This document shows positions 12,556 through 24,189 of a stretch of DNA of 64,000 nucleotides, piece after piece. The notes under the pieces were generated by a model, which saw nothing but the letters and a program-made list of their open reading frames with translations, was not told the DNA's origin and ran no database searches. Location of the stretch: NCBI GenBank assembly GCA_964030785.1, contig OZ034967.1:59585712-59649711 (forward strand), in the 5' to 3' direction. Position numbers and translations under genes: made by a program. Position 1 is the first letter of the stretch; each line of letters opens with the position of its first letter. Origin of the DNA: Siderastrea siderea. Its lineage: Eukaryota > Cnidaria > Anthozoa > Scleractinia > Rhizangiidae.

Positions 12556-15507
12556 TAATTATTTTATCCTAAAGCCAAACCGTAGTTTCTCTTAGACTGT
12601 AGCTATTGAACAACCTGTTACCAAGGGCCTGAAGCCCTGGCCAGTTGTTACACCCCCCCCCCCCCAACTTCTCCCGCCCAGCAAAGCTCCATAACCACCT
12701 CTATACGTGTTGATGTTCTTTCAGCAGTAGATTATACTAATACAGACATAACATGATTATAGTAAAATACAAATTTAAAATATCGTCTTGATTAAGAACA
12801 AAGCATAGATAAGTTCAAACGTACTTTTTCAAATGAAAATTGTAGAAGGGGAATGAAGATTATAATTAATACAAAATTGAAGTTACGTGAAGGAATTCTA
12901 TTTTCGGAGGTGTTAGCTTTTACGGTATAATACCTAATTATACCTAATTATAAGCCTACTTGTGAGCTTTCTTGTCTTATTTATTAGATACTATAGGATA
13001 AGTTAAATAGAGATGTAATTAATGTTTACCGAGATACTTAAGATAATTCGCCGTGGATTTAAAATCCCTGTTTTTCTGTACAATTTTTGTTGTACAAATC
13101 TACAATCGGAGTAGGCTTGGTCGAAGTGAGTCGAGCTCAAGTTTTTATCCAGATTGTTTGTTTGCTTGTTTGTTTTCGGCAAGTTAACCTTTCTTACTTT
13201 CTTTTTTTAATTTTTTTGTGGGTGTACCGAAAACGTTTTAAAACTACCGTAACGGTTAGTCCCATCTTCTCATTGTATTGTCGTTTATTGTCCCGAACAG
13301 CAGCTAAATCATGTAAACTTAGAAGACTCCATGGTTATGTTATTTTAGGTACGATGTGGTTGAATAAAACTCTAAACGTAAGCCAACTTGACCATAAAAA
13401 TACCATTTCCAGCTAGTATTGTGGTGAATGCAACAAAGTAAATATTCCATGGGTAAATGTAATCACCGGACCCTAGACGGGTGTGTACTCAAAGAATAAT
13501 CAAGTCATAAACTGACCATGTCAGATTCATGCGGCCCCTTTATGGAGGGAAACCACTGTTATGTAGAACCTTCCAGCCTTCTGATTGGCTGCTTCCATAG
13601 TTTCAGTGAGACGGTGTGCCGGTGTTGTGCCGGTGTTCTCCGTGGGGTTCTCCTTGGGGTTCTTCGCAGGTGCTGACTCGGACCAAGTCCCCTCGCAGCC
13701 CACTAAGTTCTAAAAGACTTTTAAAATAGCTTTGTAACGCGAATGGCTGCGAAACGAGCGGGTTGGGTTATGTTTGTAACTTAATGACGTAGTACAATGT
13801 AGCTGTTAATGACGTTACGTAGTGCCGGAACTTTGTCACATATATCTTTTAGTTTTCTGGTAAACTTGCCAAGCAATAAATATAAACTGAATTGTCCGTG
13901 TATTGATTTTGTATGTTCCAAAACAGGTGATGGGTGATAGGAAAAGACTCGGAGAATGTCGGTTATCATACACGGGTGACGCAAAAGCGTGAGGGAGTAT
14001 GCAGGGTGTTTGACAGCATATGACAGGCACTCGGACGGTGAGGTGATCAGGAGAGACGTGGCCGAAAGAAATTCGCTCCATCTCCCCAGTTCCCTCTCTT
14101 CTTTTTCTCCTAGCACAGTATTACACTTTTGAATGACTTTGTATCTTTTAATATTATTAGCAACAACTTAATTTAGCGACGTTTCCCTCTTTATGTAGTT
14201 AAGCGATTGAAACGACTTTTTTTGACATTTTTAACCATTTGCGTCACTGTTGAACAAATATTGAGCTTTATATAGCTAGCACTTAAATTAGCAATTTTAC
14301 ATGAGATCGCTAAATTCGCCACATTAAGTAGACGCTAATAATAGTATCCATAAAGTGATTGTCTGTAGACTGTTTATAGCGGTGCTGTGGCGAGCGAGGA
14401 ACTCCGGAACTCCTGTTGTTAAAAAGAAGTGGAACTGCCACTGGCTGTTGCGTATGGACCAACTAAAAAGTTTGTTGGAATTGATTGTGCAAAGAGTGAA
14501 GCGCAATAGCTTAAAAATTCCGTTGTTAAGCTGCTGTGAATGAACAACGGAGGGTACGACTTATGAAATTTTGCTTATTGAAAATTTACATGAATTTTAG
14601 ACAGTCCAGTTTGTGTTCCTACATAACTACCCGGAGTAGAGCACTTCTGGAAGACGTCATACGTAAACAAAACTTCTGCATCTTTCATCCTGGAGTTCCT
14701 GTGTCCGGTCACGGACACCTCTGTTGAGATATACAACTCTTTCATTAAAACTGACACGGGTTACTCAAGCTCTTCGGCTTCAGTTGTCTTCCCTTTACGA
14801 GTTGCACCCATGAAAGAGACTCGAAATTAACAGTTTGCGGAGGAAGAAGGAACTTTAAACTAAATAGAGCTAAAAAGTGTTGAGGGAAGACCTAAAATGA
14901 CTGAGACGTGACGGATGTCACTGCTAAAGCCGGCTTGACCTTCAGACAGGCCACCCACGCACGCGCACGTTTTTTGGGCACGTCACACAATCTAATATTG
15001 CTACAGAATGGGGAGGGGTGCGTGACAATTCCTAAGAACGTCACGTGGCTTCTGCAATACTGCAATACTTTGTTATTGTCATACAAATAAAGCTTGTTGT
15101 TGTTGTCACGCTATTTTCTGGCAAAGAGTATTGGGTTACTGGATTTCCTTTTTCCTGCGCTTGACTCGCCGGCACTCCGAGCAAGTCCTCAACACCGCTA
15201 TAAACAGAACATAGACAGTGACAAAGCCTTCCAAATATGGTATACTGTGACAGCAGAGCCCACTTTCATCTTTCTAGAAAAAAAATGCTTTTTTATAGGA
15301 AGATCGATGGGGGTCATATCAACAAAGTAAGAGTGGAAGTCCTGTGGGATGTTCTTCTTCTTCTTTTTTTGGGAAGATACTTTCCACTGTTTAAAAGTAC
15401 CAATGAAGTAAATTGCCAGGCGGAACTGACACAATTAGTTCCGTTCTGAAAACCTACGCGGATGAGGTCCACCCACCCACACGGACAAGAATTGTCAGCG
15501 ACCAGCA
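12556..15507. other. Intergenic region, no gene recognised
   Basis: Contains a poly-C run (12653-12664) and short ORFs without family resemblance or consistent splice context. At 13615-13665 a small set of GTGCCGGTGTT / GGGGTTCTYC repeats is visible. Nothing else stood out on either strand. Confidence 0.4.
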
Positions 15508-15516
15508 GGTGCATGC

Positions 15517-15667
15517 TAGACTGCGAGTAGTCTCTAATTTTGGCGATGGCGATTGTGGGGCGGGCGGAATACACACACGCGCGCGCCCGCGAAATTTCGA
15601 GGCAACGCGACGCGAAGGGAGCGCCCCACAATCGCCATCGCCAAAATTAGAGACTACTCGCAGTCTA
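15517..15667. mobile_element. Foldback MITE with 9-bp target duplication
   Basis: Terminal inverted repeats of about 43 bp: TAGACTGCGAGTAGTCTCTA...GATTGTGGGGC at the left and its near-exact reverse complement at the right, around a CG-rich loop. The flanking direct repeat is GGTGCATGC (15508-15516 and 15668-15676). Ends TAG...CTA and duplication length match the 12417 element although the sequences differ. Confidence 0.9.
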
Positions 15668-15723
15668 GGTGCATGCAGGACTGCCATGCCAGAGCGTATG
15701 TCCCTCGTGTAGGGGCGTATTTC

Positions 15724-16036
15724 CAACCTCGTCCCCAGGGTCTTCTCCTCGTTCAAAATGGCGGTCGGAGAAACCCCTGACCAAGGCTGCCAAAGTGGCT
15801 CCAAAAATTCGTTAGAATTTCGTAACGTAAACACGACGAAATGTCTTCGTTCCGTTTGAACAACGGTTTCCGATTGCAGAAAACAAACAGGGCCGCCATA
15901 CGCTGGAAACAACCTCCGAAAAAAACATTCATTAAGTGTATAATATTCCACGATTCTTGGAGTATTTCAGCGGCCTTGGCCAGGGGTTTCTCCTACCGCC
16001 ATATTGAACGAGGAGAAGGCCCTGGGGACGAGGTTG
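15724..16036. mobile_element. CAACCTCG-type MITE with 10-bp target duplication
   Basis: Terminal inverted repeats of about 65 bp starting CAACCTCGTCCCCAGGG and ending CCCTGGGGACGAGGTTG, including a CTTCTCCTCGTTCAAAATGG block. Flanked by GGCGTATTTC at 15714-15723 and 16037-16046. A 58-bp relative with the same termini sits at 51633. Confidence 0.9.
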
Positions 16037-16046
16037 GGCGTATTTC

Positions 16047-17452
16047 CACTTATGGTTTCTGACACAAATATCTTAAACCCCTTATTTTCAAAAATGCAAA
16101 TTAGACGTGTGAACCCCTTACTTCTCAAGGTGAAAGGAGTAAGTCCGTTACGGAACCTTAAGCTATTAAAGGTTTACTTTATTTCCCAAGCCTCCTCTCC
16201 TATGCAGATACTGAACGATGAGCTGACTGTTATCTCTTAATTCGCCCTTTTTAAATTAGAATTGACGAAGTTTGAACTTCAATCTTCGTCAGTTCTAATT
16301 GAATTGAGTTGTGGTGGTTTGTAATACCTGTGGGACAAAAACCGGAATCTAAGACGATAACGATTGAGAAAGTTTTCTCAGTGTCACCTATTTTTCGTGT
16401 ACTTTGGCTCATCTTGATTGCGGTTAGGGAATCTATAATAAGTGATGTCGTCACGCACGTCATGTGCCAATAGAAATAGTTTGAAAATAGTCTACGGTTG
16501 AAACGATTTTTGTAAAAATAGATCAGGCATAAGCTACCTTTATAGCACTTGATGTAAAAAAAACGTTTGAAAATAACCGTCTTTTTCATTTTTCTTTTTT
16601 CTTATTAACTTTTTCTGCTGGGATTAAGAAGCGTGACGGAACAATGAATCAATAATCAGTTCTCGAAGGGCGCTGAAGGTCAAGCCGCTTTTAGCGATGA
16701 GCCCACATATGCATAGCAGTGCTACTTATTCCTGTGTCTCTCTCAGGAAGAACATTTTCTCTCGGCTATTTCGAATGTACCCTCTACTTAGCGTGGGTAC
16801 TATCGAAAACTAAAAAAAAGTCCCGAAGAAATTGTATTTCATTTTTAGAACCTAACTAAAATCGTAAGTATGAGCAGTTTTAAATTAATGCCATTACAGT
16901 AATATTGCTTCGTTTGCTGTTTCGTATAAATATTTCGTTCATCGTATTTTCATTTTACTCTGCGGACTGAAGCCACATTGGCTTGCGTCATAGCATAATA
17001 CAGCGAGATTGAGTTGTCTCAGTTGCATGTGCATAAGATTACCATAAAGTCACGCAAGAAGATGTTATAAAGTATTGGTTTATGATGAAACCAACACTTT
17101 ACGGACATCTTTTTCGGTGTGATTTTACTCCTGTGTGTGAGATAGCTTAGTATCGTGAAATAAGGACACAGGAACTAGTCGATAGCTAAGGCTTCCTTTC
17201 AAAATAAGAGATACTGCGGTAGTCCAAGATAATTTGCCTGCTGACTCAAACATTGCTTAAACTTATCTCAAAGTAATTTGCGACCACAACTGCGATGTGA
17301 ATTATTTAAGGCAATAAAATCTCTTTAAAAGACAATCAATTAAAAGTATATCGATGAGAGTATAGAATAATCACTTAGCTTCTGAGAAATTTATGCCAAA
17401 TAGTTTTCATCCTGTCACGTGATATTGTTTCAAAACTTCCGCTTAACGATGA
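16047..17452. other. Intergenic region upstream of the TNIP-like gene
   Basis: No gene recognised. A short hairpin lies at 16258-16300 (AGAATTGACGAAGTTTGAAC pairing with a nearby AGTTCTAATTGAA block). Otherwise AT-rich spacer. Confidence 0.35.
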
Positions 17453-17542
17453 ATATATATGCGAGTCAACTGACAAGGGAAGGTTCACCCAAGATGATTT
17501 AGATGAGATCGCAAGGATACGCAAGGAAAAAACATACAACGA
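17453..17542 (+). promoter_or_regulatory. Putative TATA box and upstream ORFs of the TNIP-like gene
   Basis: TATATAT near 17453-17460 is followed by a short leader. The leader has ATG ATT TAG at 17494-17502 and immediately another ATG at 17503, which opens a 19-codon ORF ending TGA at 17562, past the main start at 17543. The overlapping upstream ORF would reduce translation from the main start if the transcript begins near the TATA box. Confidence 0.4.
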
Positions 17543-18409
17543 ATGGAGATGCACAAAGGTGAGAAAGAAAAGAGAATCGAGAATGAATTAGAACGGACAA
17601 ATGCGTATGTTCTAGAGCTGTTGAAGGATAAACGGCGATTAAACCAAGAACTGGACGTCGAGCGCAAGTTATCAAGGAAGTTAAAAGAAGAATGTTATGA
17701 TCTGAGAAGCAAACTCGGCGAACAGCAGACAGCAGGGAGCGGATTAGATTCTTTTGCCGATGTAGATTCCCTCGTTAGTACAAGTGAAAGTGGCACAGCA
17801 GATCTCATGAAAAAAATTCGCGCGCTCGAGGACAGTTTGCGCGAGTCACGAGCTCAGATAAAATCATTAGAGGAACACAAGACAGTTCTTGAGTCCGAGA
17901 TATTGAGGCTAGCGGAAGCGCTCGGAAAGGACAATTCATCCTCTGATTTGCAACTTTACATAGAACAGCTAAATATTTACGAAAATGATTTTAAGAAGGA
18001 GAAAAACGACAAAGAAAAAGCAGAGTCTAAAGTTTCCGTTCTGACCGATCAAATCTCGGACTGCCAAGAGATGATATCATCACTTACTCGTGAGGTTGAC
18101 TTGTATAAGAACGCTTTTGAGCGAGAAAAGAAGGACAAAGAGTTGGCACTGAGGAGAGAGAGGGGTGAAAGAACAATGGTTAATCTACCAACTTACTCGC
18201 AAGCTCGCTTGCCATCGAACATTCCGGGAAACCAACCCGCTGATCAGGGAATGGCGTTACCAATTCAAACGCCTCAATTACAAGTAGTTTACCCTGTTGT
18301 AGATTCTAGAATACAAAACCAGGATTCAAAAAGAAAACGGGAACTCCATCGAAGGGGTGTTCTTACAAGAGACATCCCAGAATCGAAGGATTTTTTCTAT
18401 GATGGTTGA
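17543..18409 (+). CDS. TNIP/ABIN-like UBAN coiled-coil protein
   Basis: Single-exon ORF of 288 residues. Residues 1-60 and 85-210 are charged coiled coil. Residues 145-160 (IYENDFKKEKNDKEKA) match the UBAN ubiquitin-binding core of the TNIP/ABIN, optineurin and NEMO family. A second similar block (NAFEREKKDKELALRR, 190-205) follows, resembling the segment after UBAN in TNIP proteins. The C-terminus is low-complexity and ends with a basic stretch plus DIPESKDFFYDG; I see no zinc finger of the kind found in optineurin and NEMO. By family such proteins bind linear ubiquitin chains and restrain NF-kB signalling; that role here is inference. The start was chosen because the frame has a stop at 17504-17506 and no earlier ATG. 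A candidate AATAAA is at 18781-18786. It could instead be a NEMO or optineurin relative. Confidence 0.65.
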   Translation: MEMHKGEKEKRIENELERTNAYVLELLKDKRRLNQELDVERKLSRKLKEECYDLRSKLGEQQTAGSGLDSFADVDSLVSTSESGTADLMKKIRALEDSLRESRAQIKSLEEHKTVLESEILRLAEALGKDNSSSDLQLYIEQLNIYENDFKKEKNDKEKAESKVSVLTDQISDCQEMISSLTREVDLYKNAFEREKKDKELALRRERGERTMVNLPTYSQARLPSNIPGNQPADQGMALPIQTPQLQVVYPVVDSRIQNQDSKRKRELHRRGVLTRDIPESKDFFYDG

Positions 18410-18786
18410 TTTGATGTTGTTACGTGTAAACAAAAAAAAAGAGAATAGTGCAGCTTGCTGTCAAAAGTTAAGACTTCCTCATTCTTGTGGCGTCACGTCT
18501 AGCTAGGACAGATTAAAAAAATACAGGATAAAAACCTATCTTGTTACGAACCCCCAAATTATTTTATAATTATAATCCTTGAAATAGTCCGTTCCTTTAA
18601 TGCGCCCGTGCTGCGTGTACATTTCTCGGCCAAAAATTGTAAATTAAACGGATTGAATTCATAATTCTCAATTGCCTTGTAAAAGCAAATTTGCATATCG
18701 CATTTTAAGGGAATTTTGTACAGATGAACATAAGAAAATCATGGAGATATAATTTGTATCATATGTAAATTCAGGTGTTCAATAAA

Positions 18787-20306
18787 ACTAGAAAAGGTGG
18801 AATTATACAAAAACAGTTTTTATATCACAGGACAAGTTGGTGAAATCACTGAACCCAGGCTCACTGTGCGTGAGGCAGTAAAAGGCCAATTAAGTCTTCC
18901 TTGAGAAAATCTCGATGTATCGATGATCAACAAATTAAAATCAGGTTGTCCTGGTTACCGTACGTTGGTAAAAGAGTAATTTATTTTAAAGGTATTGTAA
19001 TCATTTTTCTTCGACAGAACCCAGGCAGTTTAAGTACACGGCCATTCACACAACCCGGATTTTTACTTGCGAGAGTTTGAAGTGAGCAAAACGTGAACGA
19101 ATTAGTGTTCGAAAACTGAGCAATATTTTGGACTTGGGAACACGAAAAGTGCGTAGAATTTGCATAATTGGAAAGCTACTGAACGGATGTTTATTGTGAT
19201 CAAATCAGTGGACCTTTTATTATGTCTTCCGCTGTTAAGCGCGCGCGCCGATTGACCTCAATGATTTGTCGACGAAGGCAGGAAGTCGATTTAAAGGATG
19301 CCTTTATAACATATTTGTTTTCAACATACTCGACAGAACGGACGTTGTTTTTATGCAATATAATAGGAGTTTAAATTCAGTTTTTGTGTGAACTTTCATA
19401 GTCACTGTTTCCGTTTATGTCCATATTCCGCAACGTTTCAAGTAGTTTTACGATTTCCTCTGCAATAACCCTACACCACTAAAAATGGTCAGAAATAATT
19501 ACAGTGAATTTCGTCACCTAGGCATCCCTAAGCTGGCTTCTGCGAAAACTAGCAGATCATGAACATCTACTGCAACAGACTTTTCAGGCTTTAAAGTGGT
19601 ATCCTGGAGCACAGGTTTTCCACAAAATGACTGAATTCTGCGACTTCTATTTACCTCGACTAGTTACAGCTCTCGCGATAAAAATGTCATCTATTTAAAA
19701 GAATGACTTCCGGAAAAATTAATAAGGGAGCTTTGCTCTCTGGAGCGAAGTCAGCCAGGCCAGGGGCACGCAATGACGCACATGTGACTTCTTGGAAAGC
19801 AATCACATCTTTTCTTGGAGACCGTTGAAATAAAATCTTAGATCAGTGCAGGGGTTTTTTTTTTTAGGGAAAAGATTAGAAGGAATTATGACAAATTAGC
19901 ATGATGATACCAGGGTAAGTATTTAATTAAACACTTTTGAATGACAAGAACTTCCATTCTTTTAGAAAATGAAAATCAACTGAAAACCTTTTTTTATTCA
20001 TTATCAGTTACTGTCTTTTGATTCCTCCCAGCTTAGTAGTAAATTAAACTGTGATGAGAAAGTTGCATCCTGGTTTACTGTAAAACTGATTGGTCCCCCG
20101 AGTGGTATTCTGAAAAGGTTTTTCCTGTTCTCTTATCCTTTAATTCCAGCCAAAATATTCCATATCCCGTAAGCCATATAGTATAAAACGCTTGAATGCA
20201 GCTGACCAACATTAACAACGCTTGGTTGAACTGCCCAGGTCCTCGTGCCGGAACCCAGTCGTCTTGAGGCGATACACGTGACAGACCTCACTTTAAGTGT
20301 AAAAGT
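18787..20306. other. Spacer, no gene recognised
   Basis: Follows the candidate poly(A) signal of the TNIP-like gene. Short ORFs only. A T9 run occurs near 19857. I found no inverted repeat or protein similarity. Confidence 0.35.
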
Positions 20307-22094
20307 TTTTTTTTCCAAGAAAAAAGCTTTATTGAAACTAACTCACACAACATACATTTTTGCTATTTAACATTACACTTATGTCACATTATACGATACT
20401 TATTTTACAATACAACACAAACACTGTTGGTTACAATGCATTACAATTACCTACTTACGATACGTACATTACTTACAGTAGCATAATTAACCTGCTTACA
20501 TCAATATTACGACTACCAACGAATACTAACATTACTTACTAACATATCTTACTAATTAAAACAGTATCACGCATTACTTACGATAAAAAATAACGTTACT
20601 TACAATACTAATTTTTTACATTACATTATGTAGTGACAGTGTACTTACAAAATATTAATTGTTTACTTATACTAATCAAGACAAATGATTGAATATGAAT
20701 AAATAGAGGCACAACTTCTGAGGCGAATATTTGGGAGGAGCTCATGCACAAAGTGTTGTCCATTTAGATCTGAATTTCATCATAGTATTATTTTCAACAG
20801 CAGTTACGCGTTCAGAGAGGATCTTTTCATTGAGTAAAAGAAGGAGGATATCAAGACTCGGAGAGACCGTGTTCAACCAGGACAGAAAAACATGATACTT
20901 GGCAATGACAAGGAAATGGTTCAGGGCATAAAAAACTACTTGATTCTGGTTTATAGCCATATAAAACACCTTCTGATCGTTTTTCATTCCACCATGCAAT
21001 AACTTTTTGCCAGAATATTTGTACTGTCGAACATTCATAAAGCAGATGAGATAAAGTTTCATATGGAGAGCTACAACGATCACAACTGGGTGAAGTTTTC
21101 AATTTCATTTTGTGAAGTCTGCTGTTGGTGGGTAGAATGTTATGTATTACTGACCTTGTATTGAAAACATCTGAGTTTATTTTCTAGTGTAACCTTGAAT
21201 GGCAATTCATAGATGGCTTTAATAAGAAGATGCCTTTCAACTAGCTTAATTTCTACGTTTGGAGCTTTGAAAACTTTAAGAACAAGCAATTCACGAGCAG
21301 ATTTGGCAGTGACATTCGCAGGAGAACGGTCGTTCTTATCAACATCAGTAAGGATTCGTTCAGAATTTAAAATTGATCTTTTCCATACCTCAGGGATCGC
21401 AGCAAGGAGGCCATTATAGGTTAAGAAATTTACTGTCAAACCATATTTGTGTTGGAGCTCGGATCTAGAAAAAAACTTCCTATTGTCATTTAGGTAGATG
21501 ACCGATTTTAATTATTCCTTTTCTATACCATGATGGGTAAAAAACTGATTTCTCATATATTCTAATAAGGCAGTTCTTCTAGATAATTTCATTTTCATAT
21601 ATCTTAGCAGAAGAAGGATCCTTGGAGTGTAGCTCCTGCCAAACAGTGAGTATCTATTTGTAAAAAGACGGCACATACATTATGAGATTTTCATTTGCGT
21701 ACGGACGTAGCTTGCTCGTCAATTCGTTATAGAAATTTATTTGTTGATTTTGGTCATTGGGAGTGTAAACATTAACAAAACAAAACTCTTCACCTTGAAG
21801 TGTGAGACGAACAATAAGTAATCTCCCGTTCTTATCATTAGTTATGCTGATATTTTCTGCTTTTAAAGTTGGTCGAAAAAGAGTCATCACGCCTCTGCTA
21901 TGTTTTGAGCCATGGGAATAGCAAATGTCACCTCCCCGTTCTGCACGCCAAGCATTTCCGATTGTTTTGTCGCTGTAGGTTTCTTGTAGAAAAATTAAAT
22001 CGTATTTGCCATTATGAAGCCACCTAAATAAATTTCTAAGTTTGATCAACTTACTTATGCCTCTGATATTTAGAGAAATACATTTTAAACCCAT
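20307..22094 (-). mobile_element. L1-like LINE remnant, ORF2 internally deleted
   Basis: Minus strand, 5' to 3'. 22094-21654 encodes the start of an apurinic-type endonuclease (SLNIRGISKL, LIFLQETYSD, VNVYTPNDQ), as in L1/Tx1 ORF2. The catalytic reverse-transcriptase core is missing. 21439-21140 encodes a post-RT segment. 21108-20742 has a zf-RVT zinc-knuckle (CDRCSSPYETLSHLLYEC). An AT-rich 3' region rich in ACTTACRATA-like motifs (20345-20660) ends in a poly(A) tail, seen as T9 on the plus strand at 20307-20315. Frames are broken between parts. No activity expected. Confidence 0.75.
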
Positions 22095-22329
22095 TGCAAA
22101 TGTAATTAAGGCACAACACTTGCATAGCCCCAGCCAAAATAGTTGTCCCCAGATGAGGTGGCACCAAACAAAAAATACTACAAAACAAAGGACATTACAA
22201 AAACTCGTTCAGCGACTTCATGTATAAAGGGGGTAGCTTTAGTAAATAAAAATAAAAATAAATTAGAAGGAATCCCCTCTACAATTCCCCGCATTATAGT
22301 ACTACTGAATGGTAAACTGAAATTCAGTT

Positions 22330-22719
22330 TTAAAGGGGCAGTCTCATGGCGATTTTCCTATCTTCTTTGTCACAAAGTTTGATTAATTTATAGCAAAGTA
22401 CCTTGCTCATACATGAATTGCTTTTAGACAACAAGGGGACTACTAAATGAGTTTTTAAAAGAAAAAACAAGCCAAACTTAGTTTTTAAATATTTTATCTG
22501 AGACATAAGGCAGAAACTTGAAAAATTCTGCCAGAAGTTTTCAAGTCGCACACCATTTCCATCCTGGTCATCCCTCTCCAGAGATACTTATTATAGTTTC
22601 CATGTACTGGAATACCCATATTAATACTACTGGACCATTATTTTTAGGCTTCCATAGATAAACATGTGTCTTTTGGCTTTTCACAGTGATACTTAAAATT
22701 GATGAGACTGCCCCTTTAA
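22330..22719. mobile_element. MITE with TTAAAGGGGCAGTCTCAT termini
   Basis: TTAAAGGGGCAGTCTCATgg at the left end is matched by ATGAGACTGCCCCTTTAAG at the right. The roughly 390 bp between has no coding capacity. It lies between the L1-like endonuclease remnant and the CR1-like LINE. Confidence 0.65.
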
Positions 22720-22847
22720 GGCAAAAGGAAAGTGTACCAATTGAACTGCACGAGCATAAACAGTCAGACCAGAAAAATGAGTAAATACAAAATAAGTAAA
22801 TCCACATCGATCAGTAAATTTTATCTAGGTCTTCATTATTATTAAGC

Positions 22848-23690
22848 TGCACTGTGAACACAAGCATTGTAATAATGCAGGGAGCCTTCTTGTGTAAGGA
22901 AGAAGCTAATTCTGCGCAAAAGCGAGAGACGGCTGTTCAGTTTACAACACAGACTATCAACATGCTGCTCCCACGAGAGATGGTGGTCAAATGTCACGCC
23001 GAGAACTTTAGCCTCGAGGACTTGGTCCACAATGGTGTTATTGACTACTATCAAGTGATTGAGAAGATAAGAATCTTAGCTTTTGGGGAGAAGCAATCAG
23101 CATAGATTTAGTTTTGGAAGCATTTAGGGCCATGCGGTTGAGATTTGCCCAGGATGAGACATCGGAAGCAAGCAGGTTTAGTCGAAGTTCAACTTCTTGC
23201 ACAGTGGATCCAGATGTAAGAATGGTAGTATCATCGGCAAACATAGTAAGGTTAGTGTCAAAAGTAGAGGACAAATAAAGTGGGAGGTCATTTATAAAAA
23301 CAAGAAAGAATAGAGGTCCAAGTATGCTCCCCTGAGGGATTCCGACAGACATAGGAAGTGAATCGGACAAAGCCCCTTTAAATGACGTTTTCTGGGAGCG
23401 GCCAGTAAGATACGAGTTAAACCACTTAAGTGCGGATGGAGAACAACCATACACGCCGAGTTTAAACAACAGGGTGCTATGATTGACCAGATCAAAGGCC
23501 TTTTTTAGGTCAATTAAGAGAAGTCCACTAAGAAGGCCACGGTCCATATTGACTAGTATACAGTCCGAGAGGTTCATAACTGCAAGCTCACAAGAGCGAA
23601 ACCATCCAAAGCCAAACTGGAAGTCTGTGAGAAGATCATAACTGGCAAGAAAACCGTAGAAGTTTTCTCTATTATGGCTAATCCTGAAGC
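22848..23690 (-). mobile_element. CR1-like LINE, inverted reverse-transcriptase segment
   Basis: Minus strand encodes RT motifs in order: LLIDLKKAFDLVNH (motif A region), GIPQGSILGPLFFLVFINDL (motif B) and MFADDTTILTS (motif C, FADD). A frame change near 23045 leads to KVLGVTFDHHLSWEQHV. Upstream codons to about 23690 continue the RT N-terminus (QFGFGWFRSCELAV). It lies head-to-head with the plus-strand 3' end of the same type of element at 23690-24185. Confidence 0.75.
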
Positions 23691-24185
23691 TCCTCTTTGT
23701 CTTAAACAGAGGTTCTCCTTTCTATCCACTACACGGACTACTCGTATAACTAGAGGTACTACTTCTCATAATTTAGTTATTCCCCAGCCTAGAACAAATT
23801 TGGGTGAGCGAACCTTCTCGTATGAGGTTGATTTAAAGATACTTGCTGCGCACCCCCTTGCCTCGCCTAGTGCTTTGTCTTCCTTTTCGTTTTCGCTGAA
23901 GCATAAACTTCGTGGCCTTTTCCTGCAAAACCTCAATACTGTCTCCCATCTTGAGGAGCTTTGTTGCCATGAATGCCGCTTTCTTCTTAAATGCCGCTGT
24001 TTTTTTTAGTATGTGACTACTTCATGTTTCTTAGCTTATTACTTCTCTTACTTATAGTTTAGCTTTGATTATCTGTTATTTTGTAATGTTTAATGTTTAT
24101 TTTGAGGGCCATATGTTAGAAATCTGTAAAAGGTTAATATGATCACCCTCGTTAAATAAAGTGTATTGTATTGTATTGTATTGCT
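23690..24185 (+). mobile_element. CR1-like LINE 3' end with (TATTG)n tail
   Basis: Plus strand encodes a typical LINE C-terminus (RTTRITRGTTSHNLVIPQPR, LGERTFSYEVDL, SFSFSLKHKL) ending at a stop near 24007. A short 3' UTR follows and ends in TAAATAAAGTG plus four TATTG units. It forms the direct half of a twin-priming structure with 22848-23690. Confidence 0.7.
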
Positions 24186-24189
24186 TGTT

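Noticed and set aside
13087..13416. 109-codon plus-strand ORF
   Set aside because: Hydrophobic because of T-rich DNA (TTTTTTAATTTTTTTG); no homologue recognised and no splice or promoter context.
15454..15951. 165-codon minus-strand ORF
   Set aside because: Runs through two MITEs and includes their inverted arms twice; it is repeat sequence, not a gene.
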